In this document: positions 1 to 9,600 of the stretch, in pieces
Numbering within the stretch: position 1 is the first letter of the stretch
Layout of the letters: every line of letters begins with the position of its first letter
Source of the DNA: Longimicrobium sp.
Lineage (GTDB): Bacteria; Gemmatimonadota; Gemmatimonadetes; Longimicrobiales; Longimicrobiaceae
NCBI GenBank assembly: GCA_036387335.1
Contig: DASVTZ010000151.1
Span: forward strand, 1-47,678
Direction: 5' to 3'
DNA: 47,678 nt
Translations under genes and position numbers: made by a program
The notes under the pieces: generated by a model
What the model was told of the DNA's origin: nothing
Database searches by the model: none
What the model saw: only the letters and a program-made list of their open reading frames with translations

Positions 1-143
1 ACGACTTAACCCATCTATGGCCGCTCCGGGCGCGTTGTACACGCTTTCGGGGCGGCTTTGTTGCATCTTCATGTAGGGCAACTGGTTACCGATCTGTGTC
101 AGCGACCACTGTCGAACCCCTACACAGAGACACAGAGGAAAAG
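1..143. other. Left-edge intergenic sequence, no gene seen
   Basis: No convincing coding frame is present. Bases 122-140 carry a lone arm of the cacagagacacagagg type used by the hairpin repeats elsewhere in the window, with no matching right arm nearby. The short string ggctttgttgcatc at 53-66 faintly resembles the end of an IS5/IS903-type element, but no transposase or partner end is visible, so I do not call an insertion sequence. Confidence 0.4.
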
Positions 144-221
144 GTCTCACGCAAAGGCGCGAAGGCGCAAAGAAAGGGTTTCCGTGTCTTTGCTTCGCGT
201 CTTTGCGCCTTTGCGTGAGAC
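144..221. repeat. Long imperfect hairpin repeat (A-type arms)
   Basis: An inverted repeat of about 33 bases per arm opens with GTCTCACGC and closes with GCGTGAGAC. The arms are low-complexity tracts built from gcgaagg/gcaaag units and differ from perfect pairing at a few places only. It lies beyond the terminator of the minus-strand Wzc-like gene. The same tips recur at 10545, 18389, 38719 and 47548. Confidence 0.8.
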
Positions 222-244
222 TTCGGTCAACGGCTTTGCACAAA

Positions 245-286
245 TAAAAATGCCTCCCCGCCGGTGTTGGCGGGGAGGCCTTTTTG
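245..286 (-). terminator. Bidirectional Rho-independent terminator
   Basis: A perfect 11-bp GC-rich stem (252-262 with 269-279, six-base loop) is flanked by an A-run on its left (246-250) and a T-run on its right (281-285), so it can terminate transcripts from either side. It lies just past the stop codon of the minus-strand Wzc-like gene and is the obvious end of that transcript. Confidence 0.88.
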
Positions 287-301
287 TACGACGGATGGCG
301 G

Positions 302-2647
302 CTAGACGAGGCGGCCGTTCAGCACGTCGTTGAGGAGCACGCCGGCGACGGGAGCGCGCGAGAGGCGGAGCTGCGCGAGGGCCTGCTCCAGCGCGTCGCG
401 GTCCGTCATGCCGGGGCGCACCACCAGGACGGTGGCGTCGACGGCCTTGCCCAGCACCGCGGCATCCGTGAGGCCCGAGAGCGCGGGGGCGTCAAAGATC
501 ACCACGTCGTACAGGGCACGCATCTCCTCCACTAGCGCCTGCATGCGCACCGAGCCCAGCAGCTCGGCCGGGTTGCGCGGCGGGGCGCCGGAGGGAAGGA
601 GGTAGAGCGGCACGTCGGATTCGTCGAGCGCCACCTCCAGCACCGCCTCCGAAAGCGGAGTGCGGCCCAGCAGCGCCTCGGCGAAGCCCGGCTCGGGGCG
701 CGCGCCGAAGAGCGCGTTCAGGCGCCCGGTGCGCAGGTCCGCGTCCACCAGCAGCGTGCGCGTGCCCTGCTGCGCCAGCGTCACCGCCAGGTTCGCGGCG
801 CTGGTGCTCTTTCCCTCGCCCGCGCGGGCGCTGGTGACCACCACCGTGCGCGGCGTCTCGTCCGTCGCCCCGTGGGCGAGCGAGGTGCGCAGGGCGCGGT
901 ACGCCTCGGAGGCGGGGTGGCGCGGATCGGAGCGGGCGATCAGCCGGTCCGGCACCGCGGAGACGAGCGCGCGCGGCATCCCCACGCTCACCGGCCGCCG
1001 CGGGATGGTGCGGATGCGCGGGATGGAGCCCAGCACCGCCAGCCCGCCCGTGGCCTCCGACGCATCGCGCGAGGAGCGCACGGTGGGGTCGGCGATGTCG
1101 CGCATGATGGCGCCCGCCACGCCCACCAGCAGCCCCAGCGCCACCGCCAGCGCCAGGTTCAGCAGCGGCTTGGGGTACTCCGGCTCGTACGCCACCAGGC
1201 CGTAGTCCACCACGTGCGCGGCGTCCTTGGTGGTGGCCTCGGTGATCTCCGCCTCCTTGAGGCGCGCCTGGAGCAGGAGGTACACGTCGTTCAGCATCTT
1301 GACGTCGCGCACCAGGCGGACGAACTGCATGTCCTGCGCGGGCATGGCGGCCATCCCCTCGCCCACCTTGGCGAGCGCCTGGTCGGCCGAGGCCAGGCGG
1401 AGCTCGATGGAGCGCAGGTAGTCCTCGGCGATGCGCAGGATCTGCCGCTCGGTGGCCGCGATGCGCGAGGTGAGGATGCGTACGTCGTCGTCCGCCTCCG
1501 TGCGCCGCGCCAGGAGCGCCGCGCGCTCGTTGTCGAGCGCGTTGAGCGTGTTCATGAGCGCCAGCACGTTGTGGTTGCCCAGGAACGACGGGTAGGTGCT
1601 GAGCTTGCGGTACGCGGCGGTGCCGGCTCCGGGCGGGGCGCTGCGGACCTCGGCCAGCAGCTGCTGGAGCGAGGCCCGCTCCACGCGCATGTCGTCGAAG
1701 CGCGTCTGCATCTCGGTGGAGCGCTTGATCTCCGCCTCCGCCTCCGCCTCGGGCGCCAGCACGCGCGAGCTCTCGCGGAAGTTGCGCAGGCGCTCCTCCG
1801 CCTCGGCCAGCTGGGTGCGGTAGGTCGCCACCTGCTCGCGCAGCACGGTGGCGCTGGTCTTGGACTCGGTGGTGCTGGTGGCGCGCTTGTAGGCGATGAA
1901 GCCGTCCGCCAGGCCGTTGACGACGGCCGCGGCCACGCGCGGGTCGCGGTTGCGGTACACCAGCTCCACCAGGCGCGAGCCGCTCTCCTGCCGGTCCACC
2001 TGGAGCTCGTCCTGCAGGTCGTCCACCGCCTCGCGGAACTGCAGGATCTCGAAGCGCACGCGCGCCGGCGGCTTGGCGCGGAGCGAAGGATTGAGCGCCA
2101 GCGTCACGCCGCCCATCGTAAAGGGGGCGCCGATCCGCACGCGCGCCGGAAGCGCGACGTGCTGCTTGCTCTTCTCCACCTTCATCGTGTAGCTGCCGTC
2201 GTCCTGCCGGTCCAGGCGGTAGACGCCCACGGCCCGGTCGCGCGGCGCGGAGATCACGCGCAGCACGTCGCTGCGCTCGCGGCGAGGCGAGAGCAGCTCC
2301 ACCTGCAGTCCGACCGATTCGGCCACCGGATCGGCGATGCGGCGGCTGCGCATGATGCCCAGGTCCGTGTCCAGGTCGTCGCTCCCCAGGCCGGTGAGGG
2401 CGCCCAGGTCCTCCAGCTCGCCCAGCTTCTCCAGCATTCCGCCGGAGGCGCTCTCCTCGGGAACGACGCGTACCGCGGCCTCGGACTCGTACACGGGCAT
2501 CATGTAGAAGCTGGCCGCCATCGTGAGCGCCACCACCGCCAGGGTGATCGCCGCCACCAGGCCGCGCCGCCTGCGGAGCGTGCTCCACAGGTCTCGCAAG
2601 CTGGTGTCCGCGGCGGCACGGGGGGGCGCGTGCGTCGGTTCGATCAT
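302..2647 (-). CDS. Wzc-like polysaccharide co-polymerase with BY-kinase-type ATPase domain
   Basis: An inner-membrane protein of 781 aa, predicted to set chain length of the surface polysaccharide and couple the inner-membrane machinery to the outer-membrane export protein. An N-terminal Wzz-type domain starts with a membrane helix at about residues 27-48. A long periplasmic coiled-coil/GNVR-type region and a second membrane helix near 530-550 follow, then a cytoplasmic P-loop domain. That domain has Walker A (ARAGEGKST, K613), Walker A' (LLVDADLR, about 632-639) and Walker B (VIFDAP, D719). The start chosen is the ATG giving MIEPTH, preceded by AGGGAA; a longer frame upstream would run into the promoter. 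Unlike classical Wzc or CpsD, there is no tyrosine cluster at the C-terminus, and no tyrosine at all after Walker B. ATPase or kinase activity is therefore likely, but autophosphorylation of a Tyr tail is not. Confidence 0.9.
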   Translation of the reverse strand: MIEPTHAPPRAAADTSLRDLWSTLRRRRGLVAAITLAVVALTMAASFYMMPVYESEAAVRVVPEESASGGMLEKLGELEDLGALTGLGSDDLDTDLGIMRSRRIADPVAESVGLQVELLSPRRERSDVLRVISAPRDRAVGVYRLDRQDDGSYTMKVEKSKQHVALPARVRIGAPFTMGGVTLALNPSLRAKPPARVRFEILQFREAVDDLQDELQVDRQESGSRLVELVYRNRDPRVAAAVVNGLADGFIAYKRATSTTESKTSATVLREQVATYRTQLAEAEERLRNFRESSRVLAPEAEAEAEIKRSTEMQTRFDDMRVERASLQQLLAEVRSAPPGAGTAAYRKLSTYPSFLGNHNVLALMNTLNALDNERAALLARRTEADDDVRILTSRIAATERQILRIAEDYLRSIELRLASADQALAKVGEGMAAMPAQDMQFVRLVRDVKMLNDVYLLLQARLKEAEITEATTKDAAHVVDYGLVAYEPEYPKPLLNLALAVALGLLVGVAGAIMRDIADPTVRSSRDASEATGGLAVLGSIPRIRTIPRRPVSVGMPRALVSAVPDRLIARSDPRHPASEAYRALRTSLAHGATDETPRTVVVTSARAGEGKSTSAANLAVTLAQQGTRTLLVDADLRTGRLNALFGARPEPGFAEALLGRTPLSEAVLEVALDESDVPLYLLPSGAPPRNPAELLGSVRMQALVEEMRALYDVVIFDAPALSGLTDAAVLGKAVDATVLVVRPGMTDRDALEQALAQLRLSRAPVAGVLLNDVLNGRLV

Positions 2648-2692
2648 GGATTCCCTGCGCGTGTCGGGTGGCGCATGTAATTGCAACCAACA

Positions 2693-2721
2693 AAGATAGG
2701 AGAGTTCCGGCGGGGCGGCAA
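2693..2721 (-). promoter_or_regulatory. Sigma70-like promoter of the Wzc-like gene
   Basis: Read on the minus strand, TTGCCG (2716-2721) and TATCTT (2693-2698) are separated by exactly 17 bases. They lie about 45 bases upstream of the ATG. The layout matches the promoters at 12931, 25220, 31177 and 42506. Confidence 0.65.
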
Positions 2722-2767
2722 CCCCGCGCGGCCCGCCGTACGGCCGTTTCTGGCGCGGGCACAAGGG

Positions 2768-2796
2768 CGCGGAGGGAGCACGGTGCCCCCTCCGCG
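2768..2796 (-). terminator. Possible terminator hairpin of the minus-strand wzi-like gene
   Basis: A 9-bp stem CGCGGAGGG/CCCTCCGCG (2768-2776 with 2788-2796) lies about 35 bases past the stop of the wzi-like gene and just before the promoter of the next minus-strand gene. No clear T-run follows it, so termination is only a suggestion. Confidence 0.4.
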
Positions 2797-2829
2797 GTCA
2801 TCGCCGTGGGTGGTTGGGGCCGGACGGGA

Positions 2830-4497
2830 TCAGCGGAGGGCGGGGCTCACCGAGAGGGAAAAGGACGAGACGTTCAGGTCCACCGCCTCGAAGTCGAAGA
2901 AGGAGCGGGCGGTGTTCTGGAAGAGCCAGTTGAGCCGGCGCCCGAACGAGTACTCGCCCGCCAGCTCCCATCCGCCGATGCGGCGCCCCGCCCGCAGCCC
3001 GGCCAGCCCCTGCGCGTCGTGCCCGCGCGGGTTGCGCGTATAGATGCGCTCCAGCGCGTCCTCGTCCCAGCGCGTGCGCTCCAGGAAGACGCCCAGCCGC
3101 CAGTCCGGCCGCAGGTAGTCCGCCGCCAGCCACTGCGCGGACGAGCCGGGCCCGATGGCGGCGCCCAGCACCTGGCCGCGGTGCGTGTACCCCTGCGGCA
3201 CGTTGAGGCTGGTGTAGAACGACTGTTGGCGCCTTCCTCGGACAGCGTCGTTCTGCTCCAGGCTGGTGAGCTCGGCCTGCAGGCGCATCCGCCCCCGCCG
3301 CTCGCCGGTGGCCACCCACTGCATCCCCAGGGTGTAGCCGGCGGTGGCGCCCGGGCGGCTCACCACCTCGCCCAGCGAGCCGAAGCCCTGCTGCCGCGCC
3401 CATTCGCCGTACACCTCGAAGCCGCTCGCCGGGAACACCCAGCGGCCGAAGAGCGAAAAGAGCTGGTCCGCCCGCGCGGCCGCCTGCTCCAGGCGCGGGG
3501 GGCGCGCGGCCTCGGGGTGGCTCACGATGGCGAAGACGTCGAGGAAGCGCAGCGGCGCCCCCCACCCGCTCCCCGTGCGGTACACGGCGCGGGTGAGGCC
3601 CAGCGTGAGCCCCGGGTCGCCGCGCGGCGTAAAGGCCAGCGCCACCCCGGCCAGCGTGCGCCCGTCGTCGTCCGCGTCCGAGTACGCCGACTCGCCCAGC
3701 GCGCCCGCCACCCACTCCCCCTGCAGCGTGCCGAAGCGCGTGCCGATCCCCTCCGGCCGGGTGCGCACGAAGAGGTGCGGAAAGCCGGACGCGTTGTTGC
3801 TCATCACCAGCGCGTTCCGGATCCCCGGCCCCCACCACAGGTTCTCGGTGGCCCCGCCGGCGGCGAACGACCCGAAGCGCGCCGTCACGGAGCTCTGCCC
3901 CAGCGAGACCTGCGTGTACGAGCGCGGGCCGAAGCGGAGCGGCGCGTCCAGCGGCGAGGCGGGTCCGTGGAAGGGGTGGGCGAACGAACTGCGGTCCGCG
4001 GACGGGTAGATGCGCTGGAACTCGCGGTTCTGCGCGTACGCCAGCTCCGGCGCCGCGATCACCGTCACCCGGCCGAAGCGGGCGCGGATGCCCGTGGTGA
4101 CGTAGAGCGTGCCCCCGCGCCCGTTCCACGCCAGGCCGTCGTTGGCGCCCATGGGAAGGTACGAGTTCCACACCCCGCGCACGTGCGGCCGCAGGAGCCG
4201 TGCGCCCTGCTCACCCTCCGGCGGCGCGGCGGACGACACGGAGCGGATCAGGAAGCCCGCGGTGGGCGCCTCGCCCAGCAGCTGCGCCGTGCGCAGGCGG
4301 TCCTCCGCCGGGGTGCCGATGGGGACCCACTCCGCGGCCTGGCGCGGGGGCGCGGCCGTGTCCGCGGCGGGCGCGGCGCGCAGGGAGTCCGCGGGCGGGC
4401 CGGCGGGGAGCTGGGCGCCCAGGGTGCGCGGCGCCGCGGCGAGCGCAAAGGCGAGAGCGGAGCACGCGGGCCAGACGGTCGATTTCTTCATTGCCAT
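2830..4497 (-). CDS. Wzi-like capsule assembly outer-membrane protein
   Basis: A 555-aa protein with an N-terminal signal peptide (MAMKKS, hydrophobic run, cleavage near LGAQ). Its body reads as alternating beta-strands of an outer-membrane barrel. Wzi-family hallmarks are visible: a GQSS segment, WWGPG, a SNNASGFPH stretch and many Y/W/F-flanked strands. Wzi proteins are known to hold capsule at the cell surface; a role in surface attachment or release is inferred. The start is placed at the ATG before the signal peptide; a longer open frame upstream is only shadow sequence crossing the divergent gene. It is transcribed alone, divergently from a second Wzi-like gene at 4750. The two share architecture but are not close copies. 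Confidence 0.8.
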   Translation of the reverse strand: MAMKKSTVWPACSALAFALAAAPRTLGAQLPAGPPADSLRAAPAADTAAPPRQAAEWVPIGTPAEDRLRTAQLLGEAPTAGFLIRSVSSAAPPEGEQGARLLRPHVRGVWNSYLPMGANDGLAWNGRGGTLYVTTGIRARFGRVTVIAAPELAYAQNREFQRIYPSADRSSFAHPFHGPASPLDAPLRFGPRSYTQVSLGQSSVTARFGSFAAGGATENLWWGPGIRNALVMSNNASGFPHLFVRTRPEGIGTRFGTLQGEWVAGALGESAYSDADDDGRTLAGVALAFTPRGDPGLTLGLTRAVYRTGSGWGAPLRFLDVFAIVSHPEAARPPRLEQAAARADQLFSLFGRWVFPASGFEVYGEWARQQGFGSLGEVVSRPGATAGYTLGMQWVATGERRGRMRLQAELTSLEQNDAVRGRRQQSFYTSLNVPQGYTHRGQVLGAAIGPGSSAQWLAADYLRPDWRLGVFLERTRWDEDALERIYTRNPRGHDAQGLAGLRAGRRIGGWELAGEYSFGRRLNWLFQNTARSFFDFEAVDLNVSSFSLSVSPALR

Positions 4498-4530
4498 GGG
4501 GTTGGGGCGCGGGCGGGGGCCGAGCCCTCT

Positions 4531-4577
4531 GGAATTGTTGGACGATAGAGGATAACATTCCGGCCTGCCGCGGTCCA
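4531..4577 (-). promoter_or_regulatory. Putative promoter with imperfect palindrome between divergent wzi-like genes
   Basis: On the minus strand, TGGACC (4572-4577) and TATCCT (4549-4554) are 17 bases apart, giving a plausible promoter for the minus-strand wzi-like gene. An imperfect inverted repeat, ggaattgtt (4531-4539) with aacattcc (4554-4561), overlaps the -10 element and could be an operator. No promoter of comparable quality was found for the plus-strand gene. Confidence 0.4.
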
Positions 4578-4749
4578 CCACGGCGGGCCGCGTAAGCACA
4601 AGCAGGATCAGCGCGACGGCGCGGCCCGGCCCCCGGGCGGAGTGACGCCGCGGGCGACCCATCGTCAAAAAACCGTACGGGCAGTCATGCTCCCGCGCCT
4701 GGGCGGCGGCGTGGCTGCTCCGGTTCTCCAAGAAGGACGGAAGCGCTTG

Positions 4750-6354
4750 ATGGCACGTGTCACCCCTCGCACGCCCCGCGGCCTGGCCGCGCCGCTGGCC
4801 GCCGCCCTGCTGGCGGCTGCGCCCGCGGCCGCGCAGGCCCCGCTCGACGTGCGCGGCGAGGTCTTCGTGGGATCGGAGGCGGAAAGCTACCTGCGCGTGC
4901 TGCAGGTGGCCGGCCGGGGCGGGCGCTACCCGTGGGCCATCCGCGGCTTCTCGCCCCGCGAGGTGACGCGCCTGGCGCCCGCCGATTCGGCGCACCCGTG
5001 GAAGGGGCGCTACCGCTTCGCGCCGGACAGCGCCGGCCGCGCCCGGGTGCGCTGGGTGAGGCCCGGCGCCCAGGCCATCGTCAACACCACCATGCCGTAC
5101 GGCGCCGAGGACGGCGCGGTGTGGGCCGGGCGGGGGCTGACGGTGGCGGCGGACGGGGGCGCGTCGCTGGAGTGGGGGGCGCTCTCGCTGACGGTCGCCC
5201 CCATGGCGTTCATCGCCCAGAACGCGGACTTCGACCTGGAGGAGACCGGCGAGGGGGGCGTGCTCGCGTTCAACGACCCCGACTTCCCCGGGAGCATCGA
5301 CCTCCCCCAGCGCTTCGGCGACGGCGCCTACGGCCGGGTGGATCCGGGGCAGAGCTCGCTGCGGCTGGACGCGTCGATCTTCGCCGCCGGGGTCTCCGCC
5401 GCCAACCAGCACTGGGGCCCCGCGGCCGACCTTCCGCTGATCCTGGGCCACAACGCGGGCGGCTTCGCGCACGCCTTCGCCGGCACCTCACGCCCGGTGA
5501 ACGTGGGGATCGGACGGCTCCACGGACGCCTGGTGTGGGGAAGGCTGGACCAGTCCGCCTACACCGTGATCGTGGAGCCGCGGCGCTTCATGTCCGGAGC
5601 GGTGGCGGTGTTCGTGCCGCGCGGGCTGCCGACGCTGGAGGTGGGGGGCACGCGCTTCTTCCACACCCCGTGGCCGGAAGGCGGGCTGACCGCGGCCAAC
5701 TTCACCAAGCCGCTGGAGGGGTTCATCAAGGTGGGGCTCGAGAACGGCGGCACCGGGGTGGAGGGCGGCGACGTGGACAACCAGCTCGCCTCCGTCTTCT
5801 TCCGCTGGTACCACCCCCGCAACGGGGTGGAGGCCTACGCCGAGTACGCGCGCGACGACCACAACGCCGACCGCCGCGACGTGCTGCTGGAGCCGGACCA
5901 CAACGCCGGGTACACCCTGGGGCTGCGGAGGGTGTGGTCGCGGACCGACGGCTCGCTGGTCTCGCTGCGCGGCGAGGTGCTGAACACGCGCATCTCGCAC
6001 CTGAACCTGGTGCGCCCGCAGAGCGCGTTCTACCGGCACACGGGCGCGCGGCAGGGGCACACGCAGCGGGGGCAGATCCTGGGCGCCAGCAGCGGCTACG
6101 CCGGCGGCGGGGCGGTGGTGGCGCTCGACCGCTACACCCCTGGCGGGCGCACCACGCTCACGTACACCCGCACCGTGCGCGACCGCCTGACCCCCGATCC
6201 CGAGGTGACGAACGGCGTGGGGGTGGAGGCACTGCGCTTCATGGGGCGCTTCGACGTGACCGCCGGCCTCACCGGCGCGTACCAGATGAACCGCCGGGAG
6301 GGCGGCAGCGCGTTCAACCTGAACACCGTATTCCGCGTGCGGCTGGGCATGTGA
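4750..6354 (+). CDS. Wzi-like capsule assembly outer-membrane protein (second copy type)
   Basis: A 534-aa protein with a signal peptide (MARVTPR, alanine/leucine-rich core, cleavage after AAAQA). A beta-barrel-like body follows. Family signatures include [19 protein letters not shown] and [11 protein letters not shown], the same order as in the divergent neighbour. The start is the ATG with AAGGA upstream, which also gives a proper signal peptide; a longer frame begins at 4642 but adds an unlikely leader. It heads an operon with a short OPX export protein 36 bases downstream and then the rhamnose genes. A role in anchoring or passing the polysaccharide at the outer membrane is inferred from the family and from the neighbouring export gene. 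Confidence 0.8.
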   Translation: MARVTPRTPRGLAAPLAAALLAAAPAAAQAPLDVRGEVFVGSEAESYLRVLQVAGRGGRYPWAIRGFSPREVTRLAPADSAHPWKGRYRFAPDSAGRARVRWVRPGAQAIVNTTMPYGAEDGAVWAGRGLTVAADGGASLEWGALSLTVAPMAFIAQNADFDLEETGEGGVLAFNDPDFPGSIDLPQRFGDGAYGRVDPGQSSLRLDASIFAAGVSAANQHWGPAADLPLILGHNAGGFAHAFAGTSRPVNVGIGRLHGRLVWGRLDQSAYTVIVEPRRFMSGAVAVFVPRGLPTLEVGGTRFFHTPWPEGGLTAANFTKPLEGFIKVGLENGGTGVEGGDVDNQLASVFFRWYHPRNGVEAYAEYARDDHNADRRDVLLEPDHNAGYTLGLRRVWSRTDGSLVSLRGEVLNTRISHLNLVRPQSAFYRHTGARQGHTQRGQILGASSGYAGGGAVVALDRYTPGGRTTLTYTRTVRDRLTPDPEVTNGVGVEALRFMGRFDVTAGLTGAYQMNRREGGSAFNLNTVFRVRLGM

Positions 6355-6390
6355 CGCGGCGCGGCTCGCATGAATCAGAAAGGGACTCCC

Positions 6391-7059
6391 GTGACGAACC
6401 CCATCCGATTCCGGCTCCTGGCGGTCCTGCTGGCCCTGGCGGCCGTTCAGGCGCCGGCGCGCGCTCAGACCACCGTGCCGGCGGACACCCTTCCCCCGCC
6501 CGTCGCGGCGCTGCCGGCCGGCCTTCCCCCGCTGATGCCGGGCGACCTGCTGCAGGTGCGCATCTGGAGGGAGCCCGACCTGAGCGGCGAGTTCCTGGTG
6601 GGCACCGACGGCACCGTGACGCTCCCCAAGATCGGCCAGCGCTTCGTGACGGGGATGCCGCTGGACGCGCTGCGCGAGCAGCTCCTGGCCCTGTACCGGG
6701 TGAGCCTGCGCAACCCGTCCATCAGCATCACGCCGCTGCGGCGGGTGCAGGTGCTGGGCTTCGTAAACCGGCCGGGGATCTTCAACGTGGACCCCACGCT
6801 CACCCTCAACGGGGTGCTGGCGCTGGCCGGCGGCGCCAACGTCAACGGCAACCTGCGCCGCATCCGCCTGGTGCGCGAGGGGCGCGTGCTGTACGAGCGG
6901 GTGACCGCGGGCTCCACGCTGGTGACGCTGGACGTGCGCTCCGGCGACCAGCTCTACGTGGGCGAGCGCTCCTGGGCCGACCGCAACAGCGGTGTGCTGG
7001 TGGCCGCCCTCATCTCCACCGCCACCACGATCGCGGTCACGATCGTCTCCAGGCTCTGA
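6391..7059 (+). CDS. Short Wza-like polysaccharide export (OPX) protein
   Basis: A 222-aa periplasmic/outer-membrane export protein. After a signal peptide (MTNPIRFR, hydrophobic core, cleavage near ARAQ) comes a poly-export domain opening with [11 protein letters not shown] and continuing through [13 protein letters not shown]. One SLBB-type domain ([13 protein letters not shown]) follows, then a C-terminal hydrophobic helix of about 20 residues like the helix with which Wza crosses the outer membrane. There is no lipobox cysteine, so it is not a classical lipoprotein. I prefer the GTG at 6391, with AAAGGGA six bases upstream, over the in-frame ATG at 6370, which has no ribosome site. It probably pairs with one of the Wzz/Wzc-like proteins. 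Confidence 0.85.
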   Translation: MTNPIRFRLLAVLLALAAVQAPARAQTTVPADTLPPPVAALPAGLPPLMPGDLLQVRIWREPDLSGEFLVGTDGTVTLPKIGQRFVTGMPLDALREQLLALYRVSLRNPSISITPLRRVQVLGFVNRPGIFNVDPTLTLNGVLALAGGANVNGNLRRIRLVREGRVLYERVTAGSTLVTLDVRSGDQLYVGERSWADRNSGVLVAALISTATTIAVTIVSRL

Positions 7060-7100
7060 GCGCGGCGAGCGCGCACGAGCGGCACCCCAGCCCCCATTCG

Positions 7101-8165
7101 ATGACCCGCGGCATTCTCGTGACCGGCGGCGCCGGCTTCATCGGCTCGGCCCTGGTGCGCCACCTCCTGGCCCGCACGGAGCACCGGGTGGTGAACGTGG
7201 ACAGCCTCACCTACGCCGGGAACCTGGATTCGCTCGCCCCCGTGCTCCCCCACCCGCGCCACGTGCTGGAGCGGGTGGACATCCGCGACGCGGACGAGGT
7301 GGCGCGGGTATTCGCGGAGCACCGTCCCGACGCCGTGATGCACCTGGCGGCCGAGTCGCACGTGGACCGGTCCATCGAGGGCGCGGCGCCCTTCATCCAG
7401 ACCAACGTGGTGGGGACGTACGTGCTGCTGGAGGCGGCCCGCCGGCACCGCGACTCGCTTGCCGGGGAGGAGCGCGAGCGCTTCCGCTTCCTGCACGTCT
7501 CCACCGACGAGGTGTTCGGGTCTCTCGGAGAGGAGGGGAAGTTCACCGAGGCGACCCCGTACCAGCCCAATTCGCCCTACTCGGCCAGCAAGGCGTCGTC
7601 CGACCACCTGGCGCGCGCCTGGCACCACACGTACGGGCTTCCCGTGCTGGTGACCAACTGCTCCAACAACTACGGGCCGTACCAGTTTCCGGAGAAGCTG
7701 ATCCCCGTGGTGGTGCTCAGCGCGCTGGCGGGGCGCCCCATTCCCGTGTACGGCACCGGCGGCAACGTGCGCGACTGGCTGTACGTGGAAGACCACGTGC
7801 GGGCGCTGCTGGCCGTGCTGGAGCGCGGGCGCCCGGGCGAGACGTACAACGTGGGCGGCGGCAGCGAGCGAAGCAACCTGCAGGTGGTGCGCGCCATCTG
7901 CGCCATCCTGGACGAGCTGGCGCCCGGCGCGGCGCCGTACGAATCACTCATCACCTTCGTGCAGGACCGGCCGGGGCACGACTGGCGCTACGCGGTGGAC
8001 ACGGCAAAGATCTCCGCCGAGCTGGGATGGGCGCCGGCGGAGACGTTCGAGAGCGGGCTGCGGAGGACGGTGGCGTGGTACCTGGAGAACGGCGAGTGGT
8101 GCAGGCGGGTGATGGACGGCTCGTACCAGCTGGAGCGGCTGGGCGTGGTGGGGGCGGGGGCATGA
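7101..8165 (+). CDS. rfbB: dTDP-glucose 4,6-dehydratase
   Basis: A 354-aa cytoplasmic enzyme that converts dTDP-glucose to dTDP-4-keto-6-deoxyglucose, the second step of dTDP-L-rhamnose synthesis. The sequence shows the N-terminal NAD-binding motif [46 protein letters not shown] and the catalytic Y-x3-K in [12 protein letters not shown] are all RmlB signatures, and the length is typical. The ATG at 7101 directly precedes the Rossmann strand. Its stop overlaps the start of rfbA by four bases, so the four rhamnose genes are translationally coupled. Confidence 0.96.
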   Translation: MTRGILVTGGAGFIGSALVRHLLARTEHRVVNVDSLTYAGNLDSLAPVLPHPRHVLERVDIRDADEVARVFAEHRPDAVMHLAAESHVDRSIEGAAPFIQTNVVGTYVLLEAARRHRDSLAGEERERFRFLHVSTDEVFGSLGEEGKFTEATPYQPNSPYSASKASSDHLARAWHHTYGLPVLVTNCSNNYGPYQFPEKLIPVVVLSALAGRPIPVYGTGGNVRDWLYVEDHVRALLAVLERGRPGETYNVGGGSERSNLQVVRAICAILDELAPGAAPYESLITFVQDRPGHDWRYAVDTAKISAELGWAPAETFESGLRRTVAWYLENGEWCRRVMDGSYQLERLGVVGAGA

Positions 8166-9040
8166 AGGGGATCATCCTGGCCGGCGGCTCCGGCACGCGG
8201 CTGTACCCGATCACGCGGGTGGTGAGCAAGCAGCTCCTGCCCGTGTTCGACAAGCCGATGATCTACTACCCGCTCTCCACCCTGATGCTGGCGGGGATCC
8301 GCGAGATCCTGGTGATCTCCACCCCCGCCGACATCCCGCGCTTCCGCGAGCTCCTGGGCGACGGCGAGCAGTGGGGAGTGCGCTTCGAGTACGCCGAACA
8401 GCCGCGCCCCGAGGGGCTGGCGCAGGCGTTCACCATCGGGCGCGGCTTCGTGGGCGGCGACCGGGTGGCGCTGATCCTGGGCGACAACATCTTCTACGGC
8501 CACGGCCTCACCGAGCTGCTGCACGCGGCGGCGGAGCGGCCGGAGGGGGCCACCGTCTTCGGCTACCACGTGCGCGATCCCGAGCGCTACGGAGTGGCCG
8601 AAGTGGACGCGGGCGGGCGGGTGGTCTCCATCGAGGAGAAGCCGCTCGACCCGAAGTCGCCGTACGCGGTGACGGGGCTCTACTTCTTCGACAACGAGGT
8701 GCTGGAGATCGCCGCGGCGCTGCGGCCGTCGAAGCGCGGCGAGTACGAGATCACCGACGTGAACCTGGAGTACCTGCGCCGCGGTCAGCTGCACATGGAG
8801 CTGCTGGGGCGGGGGATGGCGTGGCTGGACACGGGGACGCACGAGTCGCTGCAGCAGGCCAGCAACTTCATCGAGACCATCGAGAAGCGGCAGGGGCTCA
8901 AGGTGGCGGCGCCCGAGGAGATCGCCTACCGGTCCGGCTTCATCGACGAGCCGCAGCTCCGCCGCCTGGCCGCGCCGCTGCTCAAGAGCGGCTACGGCGA
9001 GTACCTGCTGAGCCTGCTGGACGGGCGGCCGCACGGATGA
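8162..9040 (+). CDS. rfbA: Glucose-1-phosphate thymidylyltransferase
   Basis: A 292-aa enzyme that joins dTTP and glucose-1-phosphate to give dTDP-glucose, the first and regulated step of the rhamnose pathway (usually feedback-inhibited by dTDP-rhamnose). The signature [11 protein letters not shown] is at the N-terminus, followed by [27 protein letters not shown] and the metal/substrate segment LDTGTHESL. Full RmlA length. ATGA overlaps at both ends, with rfbB and rfbC. Confidence 0.96.
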   Translation: MKGIILAGGSGTRLYPITRVVSKQLLPVFDKPMIYYPLSTLMLAGIREILVISTPADIPRFRELLGDGEQWGVRFEYAEQPRPEGLAQAFTIGRGFVGGDRVALILGDNIFYGHGLTELLHAAAERPEGATVFGYHVRDPERYGVAEVDAGGRVVSIEEKPLDPKSPYAVTGLYFFDNEVLEIAAALRPSKRGEYEITDVNLEYLRRGQLHMELLGRGMAWLDTGTHESLQQASNFIETIEKRQGLKVAAPEEIAYRSGFIDEPQLRRLAAPLLKSGYGEYLLSLLDGRPHG

Positions 9041-9600
9041 CCGCCGAGGAAACGGCGCTTCCCGGCGTGCTCCTGCTGAAGCCCCCCGTCTTTCGCGACG
9101 AGCGCGGCTACTTTCGCGAGACGTGGCGGGCGGAGCGCTACGCGGCGGCGGGGATCCCCGACCGCTTCGTGCAGGACAACGTCTCCCTTTCCACGCGCGG
9201 AGTGCTGCGGGGGCTCCACTTTCAGGAGCCCAGCCCGCAGGGAAAGCTGGTGTCCGTGCTCCGCGGGGAGGTGTGGGACGTGGCGGTGGACGTGCGGGTG
9301 GGCTCCCCGACGTTCGGGCGCTGGGCGGGGTACACGCTGAGCGACGAGAACGGTTGGCAGCTCTGGGTGCCCGCGGGGTTCGCGCACGGTTTCCTGGTGA
9401 CCTCGGCCGAGGCGCTCTTCTCGTACAAGTGCACCGACGTGTACCGCCCCGAGGCCGAGTCGACCCTGCTGTGGAACGACCCCGACCTGGCGATCGAGTG
9501 GCCCGGCGCGGCGCCGCTGGTTTCGGCCAAGGACGAGGGCGGGGCGCGGCTCCGCGACCTGCCGCGCGAGCGGCTTCCGCGCTGGGGGGAGGGGGGGTGA
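9037..9600 (+). CDS. rfbC: dTDP-4-dehydrorhamnose 3,5-epimerase
   Basis: A 187-aa cupin-fold enzyme that epimerises dTDP-4-keto-6-deoxyglucose at C3 and C5. Recognisable RmlC elements are [31 protein letters not shown] (contains the catalytic histidine), [23 protein letters not shown] and SYKCTDVY with its active-site tyrosine. Length and order are normal for the family. The start overlaps rfbA by ATGA and its stop overlaps rfbD by GTGA. Confidence 0.95.
   Translation: MTAEETALPGVLLLKPPVFRDERGYFRETWRAERYAAAGIPDRFVQDNVSLSTRGVLRGLHFQEPSPQGKLVSVLRGEVWDVAVDVRVGSPTFGRWAGYTLSDENGWQLWVPAGFAHGFLVTSAEALFSYKCTDVYRPEAESTLLWNDPDLAIEWPGAAPLVSAKDEGGARLRDLPRERLPRWGEGG

Noticed and set aside
144-221. Repeat arms read as a CRISPR array
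   Set aside because: The units are inverted arms of a hairpin, not regularly spaced direct repeats with unique spacers, and no cas genes are in the window.
53-244. Possible insertion-sequence ends (ggctttg strings at 53 and 233)
   Set aside because: The two strings share only seven or eight bases, lie in the same orientation, and no transposase or target duplication is present.
872-2680. Long plus-strand open frame opposite the Wzc-like gene
   Set aside because: It is the GC-rich antisense shadow of the real gene: its protein is dominated by His, Arg, Gly and Ala with no domain, while the minus strand encodes clear Wzz and P-loop motifs.
4642-4749. Upstream extension of the plus-strand Wzi-like gene
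   Set aside because: It would place 36 polar residues before the signal peptide; the ATG at 4750 has a ribosome site and a normal signal sequence.
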